Positions 1 to 8,460 of a stretch of 64,000 bases of DNA are shown piece after piece. The DNA is taken from contig CAVQIB010000022.1 of assembly GCA_963712435.1 (NCBI GenBank), forward strand, positions 1 through 64,000. The letters are read 5' to 3'. The notes under the pieces were generated by a model. That model saw only the letters and a program-made list of their open reading frames with translations, ran no database searches and was not told the DNA's origin. The first letter of the stretch is position 1. Each line of letters opens with the position of its first letter. A program made the position numbers and the translations under genes. This DNA comes from Rhodoplanes sp963712435. Lineage in GTDB: Bacteria; Pseudomonadota; Alphaproteobacteria; Rhizobiales; Xanthobacteraceae.

Positions 1-170
1 GCGATGAAGAACGTGCGGCGACTGTCGATCGTGATGGCGGCGGCGGGAATGTTCGCGATCTGTGCGGTGACGTCATCCGGAAGAGGGCGCCCGCGAGGAA
101 TCCCGGGGCCGCCAATCTGTGGTGGCTTGTATGAAGCCGACGCGGCGCTTGCGACGTGACGAAGGCGTGG
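1..170 (-). other. possible partial reading frame at the window edge
   Basis: On the minus strand a frame stays open from about 170 to the left edge and reads through GRPLPDDVTAQIANIPAAA to TIDSRRTFF. It would lie downstream of the DUF2493 gene in the same direction. I do not recognise the family and see no good start (a TTG near 170 is possible). Given the indels in this part of the window it may be part of a longer gene or nothing. Confidence 0.2.
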
Positions 171-209
171 CAAGCCGCATGCAACGATCCGCCTTTGGCC
201 GTCGCGGCG

Positions 210-1152
210 CTACGCGCCGCCGGTCTTTCGGAAGTCGAACAGGGGGATGCCGAGCTTCGCGCCTTGTCGGCCAGGTTGTCGGTGACGCCCGAGCCGGGGA
301 AGACGATGACGCCGATCGGCAGACGTTCGAGCATCTGGTCGTTGCGCTTGAACGGCGCGGCCTTGGCGTGGCGGGCCCAGTCGGGCTTGAAGACGATCTG
401 CGGGACCTTGCGGGGGTCCGGCCCAGCAGGCGGCGATGCGCTCGGCGCCATTCGGCGTGCCGCCATGCAGCAGCACCATCTCCGGGTGCTTGGCTCGCAC
501 CCGGTCGAGTGCGGCCCAGATGCGATGGTGATCGTTGCACTCGACCCCGCCGGCGAAGGCGATCTTCGGCGCCCTACGGCAGCAGCGGCTCGGTCTCGGC
601 GCGGCGCCGCGCGCAGGAAATCGCGACTGTCGATCATCGCGGCGGTCGTTGTGCGGCGGCTTCAGCCCAGTCGACCCCGACCGCGGGCGCCAAGCCTCGC
701 CGGTGTGGTCCTCGTAGTGTTCGACGGCGGCGTCACGCATGAACTCGAAGGCGTTGCGGCGCTCGATGAGGGTGAGGCCCTTGGGCGACGAGGCGCTCCC
801 AGCTCGACAGCGGACCTCGGAACCGTCCTGCTCGCGCTGGCTGTGCCGCTGGTCGGTCTCGTTGGCGTCGAGGTACGGTTCGATACGGTCGATCCCGCGG
901 TGAACACGTTGACCACCGACCAGAGCAGATCGGGGAGGTCGGGCTCCAGGCGCGTGTCGCTCAGCGTCGCCACGAGTGCGTCGAAAATGTCGGCGATGGC
1001 GCCTTGCAGACGGTTGGCTTCGGGCAGCGGGCGGGGGTCGGGCTCGTCCTCGAAGGGACGGTGGCCGTAGAGCTGGAGCTCGTCGAGGAGGTGCGCGGTC
1101 GCGGACGCGTCGGGGGTGGGGTCGGCGTCAGGGGGAAGCGGCGGTTGGTCAT
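210..1152 (-). CDS. DUF2493 (SLOG/YspA-like) protein, interrupted by indels
   Basis: The C-terminal half carries the DUF2493 signature: KIAFAGGVECNDHHRIWAAL, then VRAKHPEMVLLHGGTPNGAE and RIAACWA, ending in LGIPLFDFRKTGGA. This Rossmann-like SLOG fold is thought to bind a nucleotide-derived ligand; its role in mobile elements is not known. The N-terminal half (HLLDELQLYGHRPFEDEPDP, then the helical LEPDLPDLLWSVVNVF) is the extension usual in plasmid and ICE members. The frame changes several times (after the MTN start, near 920, in 560-690 and in 230-430), yet family residues continue in another frame each time, so sequence errors are likelier than decay. ATG 1152 is preceded by GAGG; an in-frame ATG at 1186 is the alternative. 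It follows the Toprim gene in the same direction. Confidence 0.7.
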
Positions 1153-1186
1153 GGGCGGGGTCCTCGCTCGGTTTGGCCGCGCCCAT

Positions 1187-1517
1187 CGCGGCCTTCGTGG
1201 CGATCACCCCGCCGGGGGTGGCACCGACCCGCACCCGCAGGCGCAGCCGGAGGGCCGCAGCACAGCGGAGGACGGCGCCGCGCGGTCGTGCTTTCGTGAG
1301 AGAAATGGCCCGCGTCAGTTGCGATCTCCGCACGAATTTGGCGCGGTCGCGACGCGTCGGGACCGGCCGGCGCCGCCGTTGGGAGGGCAGAGCGCCGCTT
1401 CCGGCCCGATCGCCCTCTCGAAGGCCGCCGCGCAACGCCTATTCCGGTGGGGGCGCACCCTGACAGGCTTCCCGTCGGAGAAACGGTAGGGACAGCTCCC
1501 GACTGAGGCGGGGCAGC
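1187..1517. other. gap between DUF2493 and Toprim genes, no gene recognised
   Basis: About 330 bases with only short, compositionally driven frames on both strands. I find no tRNA, leader repeat or convincing start with a ribosome site. Because neighbouring genes carry indels, a small gene could be hidden here, but nothing supports one. Confidence 0.4.
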
Positions 1518-2534
1518 TCAACGTCGAAGGAAGCGCCCGACATCCTCCGGCGCGAGCTGGACGCGTACCCACGCAGCCAACTCGGCAGGATTCTGGCGGA
1601 GATCGTCGTTGAAGTCGCGGGCGCGTGGGCGCAGCACGAGGGTCTCGATGGATTGACTCTCACGGTCGGCGAGGGTCTCGGCAGCATGCGTGCCGGCGTG
1701 GTCGTTGTCTCGGGCGATGTAGATGCGGCGAAGACCGGGCGGCAGCACCAGCGCGGCGAGATGGCTCGCCGATAGCGCGGCGATCATCGGCAGCTTGGGC
1801 AGGACACAGCGCAGGGCCAGCATGGTCTCGATGCCCTCGCCGACGGCGACGACATCCTGCACCACGCCGAACCGCACGCCATTCCCAAGCAGCCGCCCCA
1901 TCGCGCGCCGCGGCGTCGCGATCGGCGCCTTGCCGCTGCCGTCGCGCGCGAGCCAGGTGCGGTGCACGCCGGTGATCGTGCCGTCGAGGTCCGTCACCGC
2001 GGCGAGCATCGCGGGCCACGTCTCGACCGGCGCGTTCTCGTCCGCGCGGTAGTAGCAGCGCGGGTGGAAGCGCAGCGCGGGCAGGTCGTCCAGGTAGGTG
2101 ATGCCGCGCGCGCGCAGATAGGTCTCGGCGAGCGTGCCCTTGATCGGCTGCCCGGCGTGGAACAGCCGACGCGCCGCATCCGGCGAGCCGGCCGCGACCG
2201 GCGCGCGCGGCTCCGGCCGCTGTGGCGCCGGCAGGCTCAGGAACCGCCGCGCCTCGTCCAGCACGTCGCGCAGGCTGTCGAGGCCGCGCGCCCGGGCGAT
2301 CAGGTCCAGCAGGTCGCCATGCTCGCCCGTCGCGGCGTCGGTCCACTTCCCGGCGGCGCCGCGACCGGCCTCCGGCCCGTGCAGCCGCACGAACAGGCTG
2401 CGCCCCGGCGTGTTCGCGACATCGCCCACGGTCCACCAGCGCCCCTCGCGCCGGCCGTTGGAGAGGTAGTGGCGGCAGACCGCCTCGGCGTTGCGGGCCA
2501 GGCGGCGCGCGAGCGCGGCGGCATCCTCGCGCAT
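1518..2534 (-). CDS. Toprim / DUF7146 domain protein, mobile-element primase-like
   Basis: 338 residues, uninterrupted. Residues about 1-110 form the DUF7146-type N-terminal region (VCRHYLSNGRREGRWWTVGD, then GRSLFVRLHGPE), and residues about 200-310 form a Toprim domain: VAVGEGIETMLAL supplies the catalytic glutamate and IYIARDNDHAGTHAA the DxD pair. Such proteins resemble the catalytic part of DnaG-like primases and sit in plasmids and integrative elements, where a role in replication or transfer is presumed. ATG 2534 has GGAGGG four bases upstream, so it is preferred over the in-frame ATG at 2546. It follows the ParB-like gene by about 60 bases and is probably co-transcribed with it. Confidence 0.8.
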   Translation of the reverse strand: MREDAAALARRLARNAEAVCRHYLSNGRREGRWWTVGDVANTPGRSLFVRLHGPEAGRGAAGKWTDAATGEHGDLLDLIARARGLDSLRDVLDEARRFLSLPAPQRPEPRAPVAAGSPDAARRLFHAGQPIKGTLAETYLRARGITYLDDLPALRFHPRCYYRADENAPVETWPAMLAAVTDLDGTITGVHRTWLARDGSGKAPIATPRRAMGRLLGNGVRFGVVQDVVAVGEGIETMLALRCVLPKLPMIAALSASHLAALVLPPGLRRIYIARDNDHAGTHAAETLADRESQSIETLVLRPRARDFNDDLRQNPAELAAWVRVQLAPEDVGRFLRR

Positions 2535-2596
2535 CGGTCCCTCCATGAAGATGCGGGCCCGCCTTGCGACGGGCCCGCGAGGTGCAGGGAGGCCGG

Positions 2597-4720
2597 TTAC
2601 TCGGCGGCGATCGCGGCGGTGGGGATCGCCGCGGCCTCAGTGTCCTCGGCCGGCGGCGCCGAGGCGATGGCCGGTTCGCCGCCTTCGGCCGCCGATTCCG
2701 CTTCGCCCTCCGGCGTCCGCCTCGGTCTCCGGCTCCACCGCCGCGAAGACCTGGCCCGGCGTGCGCAGCGGCTCGGGCACCCAGCCGGTGCCGGCGAGCA
2801 GTTCCTCGGCGGCCGTCGCCATCTCCGCCTTCTTCAGGCCGGCGATGCGCTCCGCCGCCCGCGCGCCGCGCGCCTCCCGCACGGCGGCGAGGATGCGGCC
2901 CTTGGTGACGCGGCCGAGATAGGCCTCCGCCGTCGGCCGCCAGCCGACCGCGGCCATGTCGAGGCTGACCGCCTCGGCGATGCGGTCGGCATGCGCGATC
3001 GCCTTGGGCCGGCGGTTGTAGGCCTCGTGCACCGCGTTGACCGTCAGCCCGACGCAGTGCGCGAACAGCGCCTCGCGGCTGTCGGCGTCGAAGCCGGCGA
3101 GGACCGGCCAGAGCTCGCCCGGCTCCGTCGGCATCTGCGCCTGCCAGCGCGCGTGGCGGGCCTCGATGGCGCGCGCCGAGGCGGTGTCGGCGAGGCCCGG
3201 CGCCTGGGCGGAGAACAGCGCGCTCTTCGGCTCGATCTCCAGGCAGGAGTCGAGGCCGTAGCGGTAGAACAGCCGCAGGCAGAGCGCGTGCAGCGCGGCG
3301 AGGAAGGCCGTCTGCGGATCGGCGGCGAGCGCGTCGCGCAGCGCGAGGGTGCGGTGCGCGGTGAGCTCGGTCAGCAGCCGGTCGGGCAGCGGGCGGATGC
3401 CCTCGTCCTCCTCCGGCGGCTCGGTCGGGCGGGGCGGCCGTGCCGGTGTCGGGCTCGCCGTGGTCTCGCCCTCCGTCTCCGGATCGGCTGGGGCTGGTCG
3501 GTCCCGACCTGCTCCTCCTCCGGCTCGGCCGCGACCGGCGGCTCGTCCTCCGGCCGGACATAGCCCGCGCTCGACGCGCAGCGCGCCCGAGCCGTCGATG
3601 CTGACGAAGACGCCGGCGCGCGCCATCTCCTCGGGATCGTAGGCGACGGGCCGGTCCTCGAAGGCGGCGAGCGCCTCCTCGATCTCGGCCAGGCGCCGGT
3701 CGGTCTCCTCCGGCACCTCGATCGGCCTCGGCGCAGTTCCTGCTCCAGCCGGTCGAACTCGGCCTGGAGCGCCTCGCGCCGCGCCGTCTCCTCCTCGCTC
3801 AGCGGCTGCGCCTCGCCGGCCAGGCGGCGCAGGCCGTAGTTGTGGCCGTAGGGGAAGTCGGGCGCGGCCTCGACCCAGCGCCAGCCCTCGGCGCGGATCG
3901 CCTCGGCCTCGCGCTCCAGCCGCTCGCGCGCGAGCCGGTCGAGCAGCCCGGCATCCTGCCACCAGCCGCCATCGTCGGGCTGGAACAGGTCGCGCAGGAT
4001 CAGCCCGCCCGCCGCCTCGTAGGCCTCGGCGCCGACGAAGCGGGCGCGCTTGTCGGAGGCGCGGACGGCGCCCTCGGTCAGCAGGCGGCGGATCTGGTAG
4101 GGCTCCTTCGTGTAGGAGCGCTGCAGCGCCTCCCACACCTGCTCCTGGCGCTCGTGGTCGGGGCTGACGGTGAAGGCCATCAGCTGCTCGAGCGTCATGC
4201 CGTCCTCGGCGTAGAGGTCGAGGAGGCGCGGCGAGACGGCGGCGAGGCGCAGCCGCTGCCGGACGACGCCGACCGAGACGAAGAAGGCCGCGGCGATCTC
4301 CTCCTCCGAGCGGCCGCGCTCGCGCAGGGCCTGGAAGGCGCGGAACTGGTCGAGCGGGTGCAGCGGGGCACGCTGCACGTTCTCGGCCAGGCTGTCCTCC
4401 TCGGCGATGCCCTCGGTGCGGATGATGCAGGGGATCGGCGCGGTGCGGGCGAGGCGCTTCTGCTTCACGAGCAGCTCGAGCGCGCGGTAGCGCCGGCCGC
4501 CCGAGGGGACCTCGAACATGCCGGTCTCGCGGCCGTCGTCGTCCAGCACGGGACGGACGGTGAGGCTCTGCAGCAGGGTGCGGCGGGCGATGTCCTCGGC
4601 CAGCTCCTCGACGGCGATGCCGGCCTTGATGCGGCGGACATTCGCCTGGCTGAGGACGAGGCGGTTGAAGGGGATGTCGCGCGAGGCGGAGAGCGCGACC
4701 TTCGGGGCGGACTTCGACAT
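2597..4720 (-). CDS. ParB/Spo0J-like nuclease-family protein of a mobile element, with indels
   Basis: About 707 residues when the frames are joined. The first 200 residues carry a ParB N-terminal domain: NVRRIKAGIAVEELAEDIAR, then GGRRYRALELL and the arginine/asparagine box SLAENVQRAPLHPLDQFRAF, followed by a helix-turn-helix (RSEEEIAAAFFVSVGVVRQR). The long C-terminal part is helical and ends in an Ala/Pro/Glu-rich tail. This large architecture is typical of ICE-borne ParB-like proteins rather than chromosomal ParB, and a partition or antirestriction-related role is only presumed. The frame switches near 3730, 3570, 3490 and 2710 and returns to the original frame, so the stop at 2597 is in register. 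ATG 4720 has GGAG upstream, and a structured leader precedes it. Confidence 0.8.
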
Positions 4721-4733
4721 GGGGGTTCTCCAT

Positions 4734-4812
4734 GACGGGCCGGCCGGGAGCCTCTCTCCCGACCCTCAACCCGTCACGAAGGCTGCGGCCCGCCTCTTCC
4801 TCGGAAGGGGCG
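4734..4812 (-). ncRNA. structured leader repeat, copy 1 (upstream of ParB-like gene)
   Basis: On the minus strand this reads as a leader ending a few bases before the ParB-like start. An outer stem GACGGG/CCCGTC encloses an inner hairpin CGGGAG-agagg-CTCCCG, and an upstream block GAGGAAGAGGCGGGC precedes it. The same layout recurs before the DUF932 gene (6073-6152), which argues for a cis-acting RNA. From memory it resembles the radC-type leader RNA reported upstream of DNA-binding and antirestriction genes in proteobacterial mobile elements; I could not check that with a covariance model. Confidence 0.55.
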
Positions 4813-4863
4813 AGCCGCCAGACGATGAGACGCAGACGCGGAGTGGGCGCGAAGCGCACGTCG

Positions 4864-6061
4864 TCAGGCAGCGCGGTCGAGGAGCTTCTTGGCCTGCGCC
4901 TCCAGGTCCAGCCGCGCGTCCTGGTGCGTCTTGTCGCGTGCGACCGCGGTGATGCCCTGGACGAAGTCGAACACGCTTTCGGGCTTGCGCCCTTCCTCGG
5001 CGAGCACCGTCTCGATGATCCTGGTCGTGTCCGCCTTCGAGAACCCGCGCTTGCGCAGGAAGTCGGTGCGGTCCTCATCGGTGCGGGCGACGATCTGCGT
5101 CCGCGCCGCCTTGATGCTGTTGACGAACGGCGCGGGGCTGGAGTTCGCGAAACGCGTCAGCGCCGGCATCGCCTCGGTCGCAAAGCGCGAAGCGGCGTAT
5201 TTCGAGTGCCGGATGGTGATCTCCTGGAAGTCCTCGACGCCCCAGAGGTTTCGATTCTGGCAGACGGCGCGGAGATAGAAGCTCGCCATGCCGAGCGTCT
5301 TCGCGCCCGACCTCCGAGTTCCAGCAGTAGAAGCCCCGGAAGTAGAGGTCGGGTGAGCCGTCGGGCAGCCGCCCGGCCTCGATCGGGTTGAGGTCGTCCA
5401 CGAGAAACAGAAACACGTCGCGATCGGAGGCGTAGAGGGTCGTCGTGTCGCGGGTGACGTCGACGCGCGGGTTGTAGACGCCGGTCGACCAGTCGAGGAC
5501 GCCGGGCACCTTCCAGCGCGTGTCGCCCACGCCGTCGCCGGCGATCCGTTGCACGGCCTCGACGAGTTCATGATCGTAGATGCGACCATAGTCCGGGCCC
5601 GTGACGGCGCGGAGCTCCACCCGGCCGTTGTCGGCCTCGAGGGTCTTGACCTGCTCGGCCCGATGCGAGGTCAGCCCGTATTGCAGGTTGATGCCGGCGA
5701 GCGGCGCCGGGAGCTGGCGCAAATAAGCGGCGGGAGCGCCCACCAGCGCGGCGAGTTGCCCGAAGCTCCAGTGCGTGGGCGCGACCGGCGCTTCGGAGTC
5801 CGGCAGCATGAGCGTCAGGCGGTCGGAATTGTCGCGGCTCGCCTCGACGCGGATGGCGGCGCTTTCGACGGTCCGCGTCCGGCTGCGCTCGGCGCGACCG
5901 CGGACAGATGCGAACAGGTCGGATAAGGACAAGAATCGCTCGTCCGCCGGCCGCGAAAACCACTCAGACGAAACGCGGGACACGCGCTCGCCGCGGCTTA
6001 CGTCCACCTTGTAGCCGCCGCTGACCTCACGCCGGCCGTCCAGAATTTCCATGTTGGTCAT
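4864..6061 (-). CDS. DUF932 domain protein, one frameshift
   Basis: 398 residues after joining the two frames. The N-terminal 250 residues include LTLMLPDSEAPVAPTHWSFG and the aspartate/tyrosine-rich VTGPDYGRIYDHELVEAVQR typical of DUF932 (phage/plasmid-like, often near antirestriction genes). The second part, from about SEVG-AKTLGMASFYLRAVC on, continues in the next frame. The break is an extra G near 5310: removing it restores the expected sequence. No enzymatic activity is established for this family. It is the element gene closest to the tRNA, preceded by the second leader copy. ATG 6061 is taken as the start. Confidence 0.75.
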
Positions 6062-6072
6062 GGGTCTTCTCC

Positions 6073-6152
6073 GCGACGGGCCGGCCGGGAGTCTCTCTCG
6101 AGCCTACCAACCCGTCACGGCGAACGCCGCCCGAACTCTTCCTCTAGGAACG
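6073..6152 (-). ncRNA. structured leader repeat, copy 2 (upstream of DUF932 gene)
   Basis: Second copy of the leader seen at 4734-4812. The outer stem GACGGG/CCCGTC and the distal block AGAGGAAGAG are kept. The inner hairpin is changed (CGAGAG opposite CTCCCG) but keeps five of six pairs. Conservation of the stem with change elsewhere is what a folded RNA would show. It ends about 12 bases before the DUF932 ATG, so it could act on translation or early transcription of that gene. Confidence 0.55.
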
Positions 6153-6617
6153 CTGCGAACCGGCTGGCGCTTCGATAGCCGCGCGATGCCGCCTTCTATC
6201 GGGCCTGCCGCATCGGAAAAATCAGCTGGGTCGTCGCCGTTGATCCGTCGCCCATTGTTCCATGAGCGCGGTGCGCTTCTGAAACAAATCGCTACGCCGA
6301 TAAGCCGCTTCCGCCTGCTGCTGATTGTATGCGCGAGCGTTATCTCATCAACTTTGGGGGGAAATCGGTGCGCTCGCGCGCCAGTCGCGGAAGATCGATC
6401 GAAAGCGGTGCGCCGACAGATCGGCGCGACCATCCGTTCGATCAACGCCAGCATCGCCATGTTGCTGAGCGGCTGCCGGGGTGCGCGCCAGGGAACAGAA
6501 AGACGGTGCGGTGCGCTTATCGTCCGGCTCGGAAGGCGCCCCGGAATTTCACCGTTCTAATCACCGTTTTAATTTTCGGTTTAGAACGGCGCGCTCCTCA
6601 TAAGCCATTGAAATCGT
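6153..6617. other. junction between mobile-element genes and the tRNA
   Basis: No convincing gene in about 465 bases. The stretch near 6545-6600 is AT-rich compared with its surroundings (ACCGTTTTAATTTTCGG). This is where an attachment site and possibly a lost integrase gene would be expected, since the 3' end of tRNA-Arg faces it. A 118-codon frame on the minus strand (6104-6460) overlaps the leader copy and looks like noise. No integrase is visible. Confidence 0.4.
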
Positions 6618-6695
6618 TGGCGCGCCCGAAGAGATTTCGAACTCCTGACCCCCAGATTCGTAGTCTGGTGCTCTATCCAGCTGAGCTACGGGCGC
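6618..6695 (-). tRNA. tRNA-Arg (anticodon ACG)
   Basis: Minus strand cloverleaf: acceptor GCGCCCG pairs with CGGGCGC, the D-arm is GCTCAGCTGGATAGAGC, and the anticodon stem CCAGA/TCTGG holds loop CTACGAA with ACG at the anticodon. The T-arm includes GTTCGAAATC, and the CCA end appears to be encoded (6618-6620). The 3' end points toward the DUF932/ParB element, which is the usual orientation when an integrative element has used the 3' end of a tRNA gene as its attachment site. Confidence 0.93.
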
Positions 6696-6955
6696 GTGCC
6701 GTTCACACGGGAAATCGCGGCGGCAGCGGCATAGCTATAGCGCGCCGCGCGGCTTGGCAAGGCTTGGCGGCCCGCCCCGAGGCGGCCGCATCCGAGCCGC
6801 TCGCGCCGTCGCGCCCGGGGGGCAGCAGCGCCGCTCACGCCGGGCGCGCGCATGCCCGAGACTTGCCGCGCCCAATTCCCACAAGCTGTTCGGCGCGCTG
6901 GAAACGGCCGGCCGGCCCGGCGCGATGTAGCTTCGACCACGGCCGGGTGATCGGC

Positions 6956-8437
6956 TCAGGCCAGCGCCCGTTGATCGCGCCGGCTTTTCAGTTCCACGGC
7001 CCGGTCCGGAATGGTGATCCGGAACGTCGCGCCGATGGTCCCCTCGATCAGCCGGATTTCCCCGCCTTGCGCGCGCACCAGCTCGGCCGCGATCGCAAGG
7101 CCGAGGCCGATCCCGCCGGCGCGGGTGGAGCCCTGGAACGCCTCGAACAGATGCTCGCGCGCCCGCGTCGTCAGGCCGGGCCCGGTATCGGATAATTCCA
7201 GCACGACCACGGCGCCCTCGCGCCGGCCGGTGATCCTGATCTGATCGCGGGTCGGCTCGTTGGGCGCGCGCGCTTCGAGCGCCTGAATCGAATTGCGGAC
7301 CATGTTGATCAGCACCCGCAGGAGTTGATCATAGTCGGCGTCGATCATGAGGCCGCGCTCGATCGCCTCGACCCATCCGATCGGTCCGTCCGGCGCAAGG
7401 CCGACCGACTCGCGCACTTCGGTGACCAGCTGTTCGACCGCAAACAGCTTGCGATCGGGCGGCGGCTCCTGCGCCCGCCCGTAAGACAATGTCGACTCGC
7501 AATAGGCGATGGCCCGCTCGAGCGCGTGCATCAGCTTGGGCGCGAAGCGTTGCACCTGCGCATCGTCGATATTGCTCAGCCGGTCCGAAATCAGCTGGGC
7601 GGAGGCGAGCAGGTTGCGCAGATCATGATTGATCTTCGAAACCGCGAGCCCGAGCGCGGCGAGCCGATAGCGTTCCGCCAGCATCGAGGCGAGGTTCTGC
7701 TGCATGGCGGCAAGCTCCCGCTCGGCCACGCCCAATTCGTCGGCGCGGCGCGACGGAGCAATGATGCGCGACGGATTTTCGGGATCGGCGCGAAACGTCG
7801 TCATGTTCGCGATGATGCGGTGCAGCGGGCGCACGAAGAGGAAGTGCAATGCGAGATAGACGAGCGCCGCCGTGATCGCCGATATGATCAGCGACAGCAG
7901 CAGCACGTTGCGGGAAAAGCGCCACATCGCCTGCTTCAGCGGGCCGACCGCGAGCACCACCTCGACGAACTCGCCGCCCCTGGGCGCCGGGCCGACCGCC
8001 CGGACAAGGTCGTCGTCGCGGGCGACGAGCAGGATGTCGAACGCATCGACGATCGCCCGGAACGGCGAGACATCGCGCACGTCGACGTTTTGCACGACCT
8101 CGCCCGCCGGCCATTCGGCGGTGGCGAGAAGGCTGCGCTGCTGGCCCGTCTTCATCGCGACCGCGCGCGCGTCGATGCTGGCGAGGATCTGGCGGGCAAG
8201 GCTTTCCGGAACCATGCCGCTCGGCGCCGCGTCGAGCACGAGCGCGGCCGTGTGGGCGGCGGCCAGCCGGTCGCTGAGCCAGCTCAGGCGGAAATTGGCG
8301 ACGGACGGGACGTAGATCAGCACCTCGGCCAGCATCACGAACAGAATCGTGAGCACGAGCAATCGACCCGACAGGCCAAAGCGCTTCCTGCGCTGGCCCG
8401 GGTCACGCGCGATCAAGGAATTCGTCGGTTCCGGCAT
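6956..8437 (-). CDS. membrane sensor histidine kinase
   Basis: 493 residues. A membrane segment near residues 22-42 (LLVLTILFVMLAEVLIYV) and another near 190-215 bracket a periplasmic sensor of about 150 residues; a HAMP-like linker follows (FVRPLHRIIANMTTF). The phosphoacceptor region reads VSKINHDLRNLLASAQLISD, with His-Asp as H-box. The ATPase domain has INMVRNSIQAL (N box), SDTGPGL (G1) and GGIGLGLAIAAELV (G2). No response regulator gene lies beside it, so it is an orphan here and its signal is unknown. A GTG at 8464 overlapping the upstream stop (GTGA) is an alternative start. The preceding flavoprotein gene is close enough for one transcript. Confidence 0.85.
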   Translation of the reverse strand: MPEPTNSLIARDPGQRRKRFGLSGRLLVLTILFVMLAEVLIYVPSVANFRLSWLSDRLAAAHTAALVLDAAPSGMVPESLARQILASIDARAVAMKTGQQRSLLATAEWPAGEVVQNVDVRDVSPFRAIVDAFDILLVARDDDLVRAVGPAPRGGEFVEVVLAVGPLKQAMWRFSRNVLLLSLIISAITAALVYLALHFLFVRPLHRIIANMTTFRADPENPSRIIAPSRRADELGVAERELAAMQQNLASMLAERYRLAALGLAVSKINHDLRNLLASAQLISDRLSNIDDAQVQRFAPKLMHALERAIAYCESTLSYGRAQEPPPDRKLFAVEQLVTEVRESVGLAPDGPIGWVEAIERGLMIDADYDQLLRVLINMVRNSIQALEARAPNEPTRDQIRITGRREGAVVVLELSDTGPGLTTRAREHLFEAFQGSTRAGGIGLGLAIAAELVRAQGGEIRLIEGTIGATFRITIPDRAVELKSRRDQRALA

Positions 8438-8460
8438 CCGCGCAATTGCACCAGCGTCCG

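Noticed and set aside
1962..3563. 533-codon open frame on the plus strand
   Set aside because: It is antisense to the Toprim and ParB-like genes. It has no recognisable domain, and its Arg/Ala-rich residues are the complement of those genes.
6104..6460. 118-codon frame on the minus strand
   Set aside because: It overlaps the DUF932 leader repeat, has no ribosome site and shows no family.
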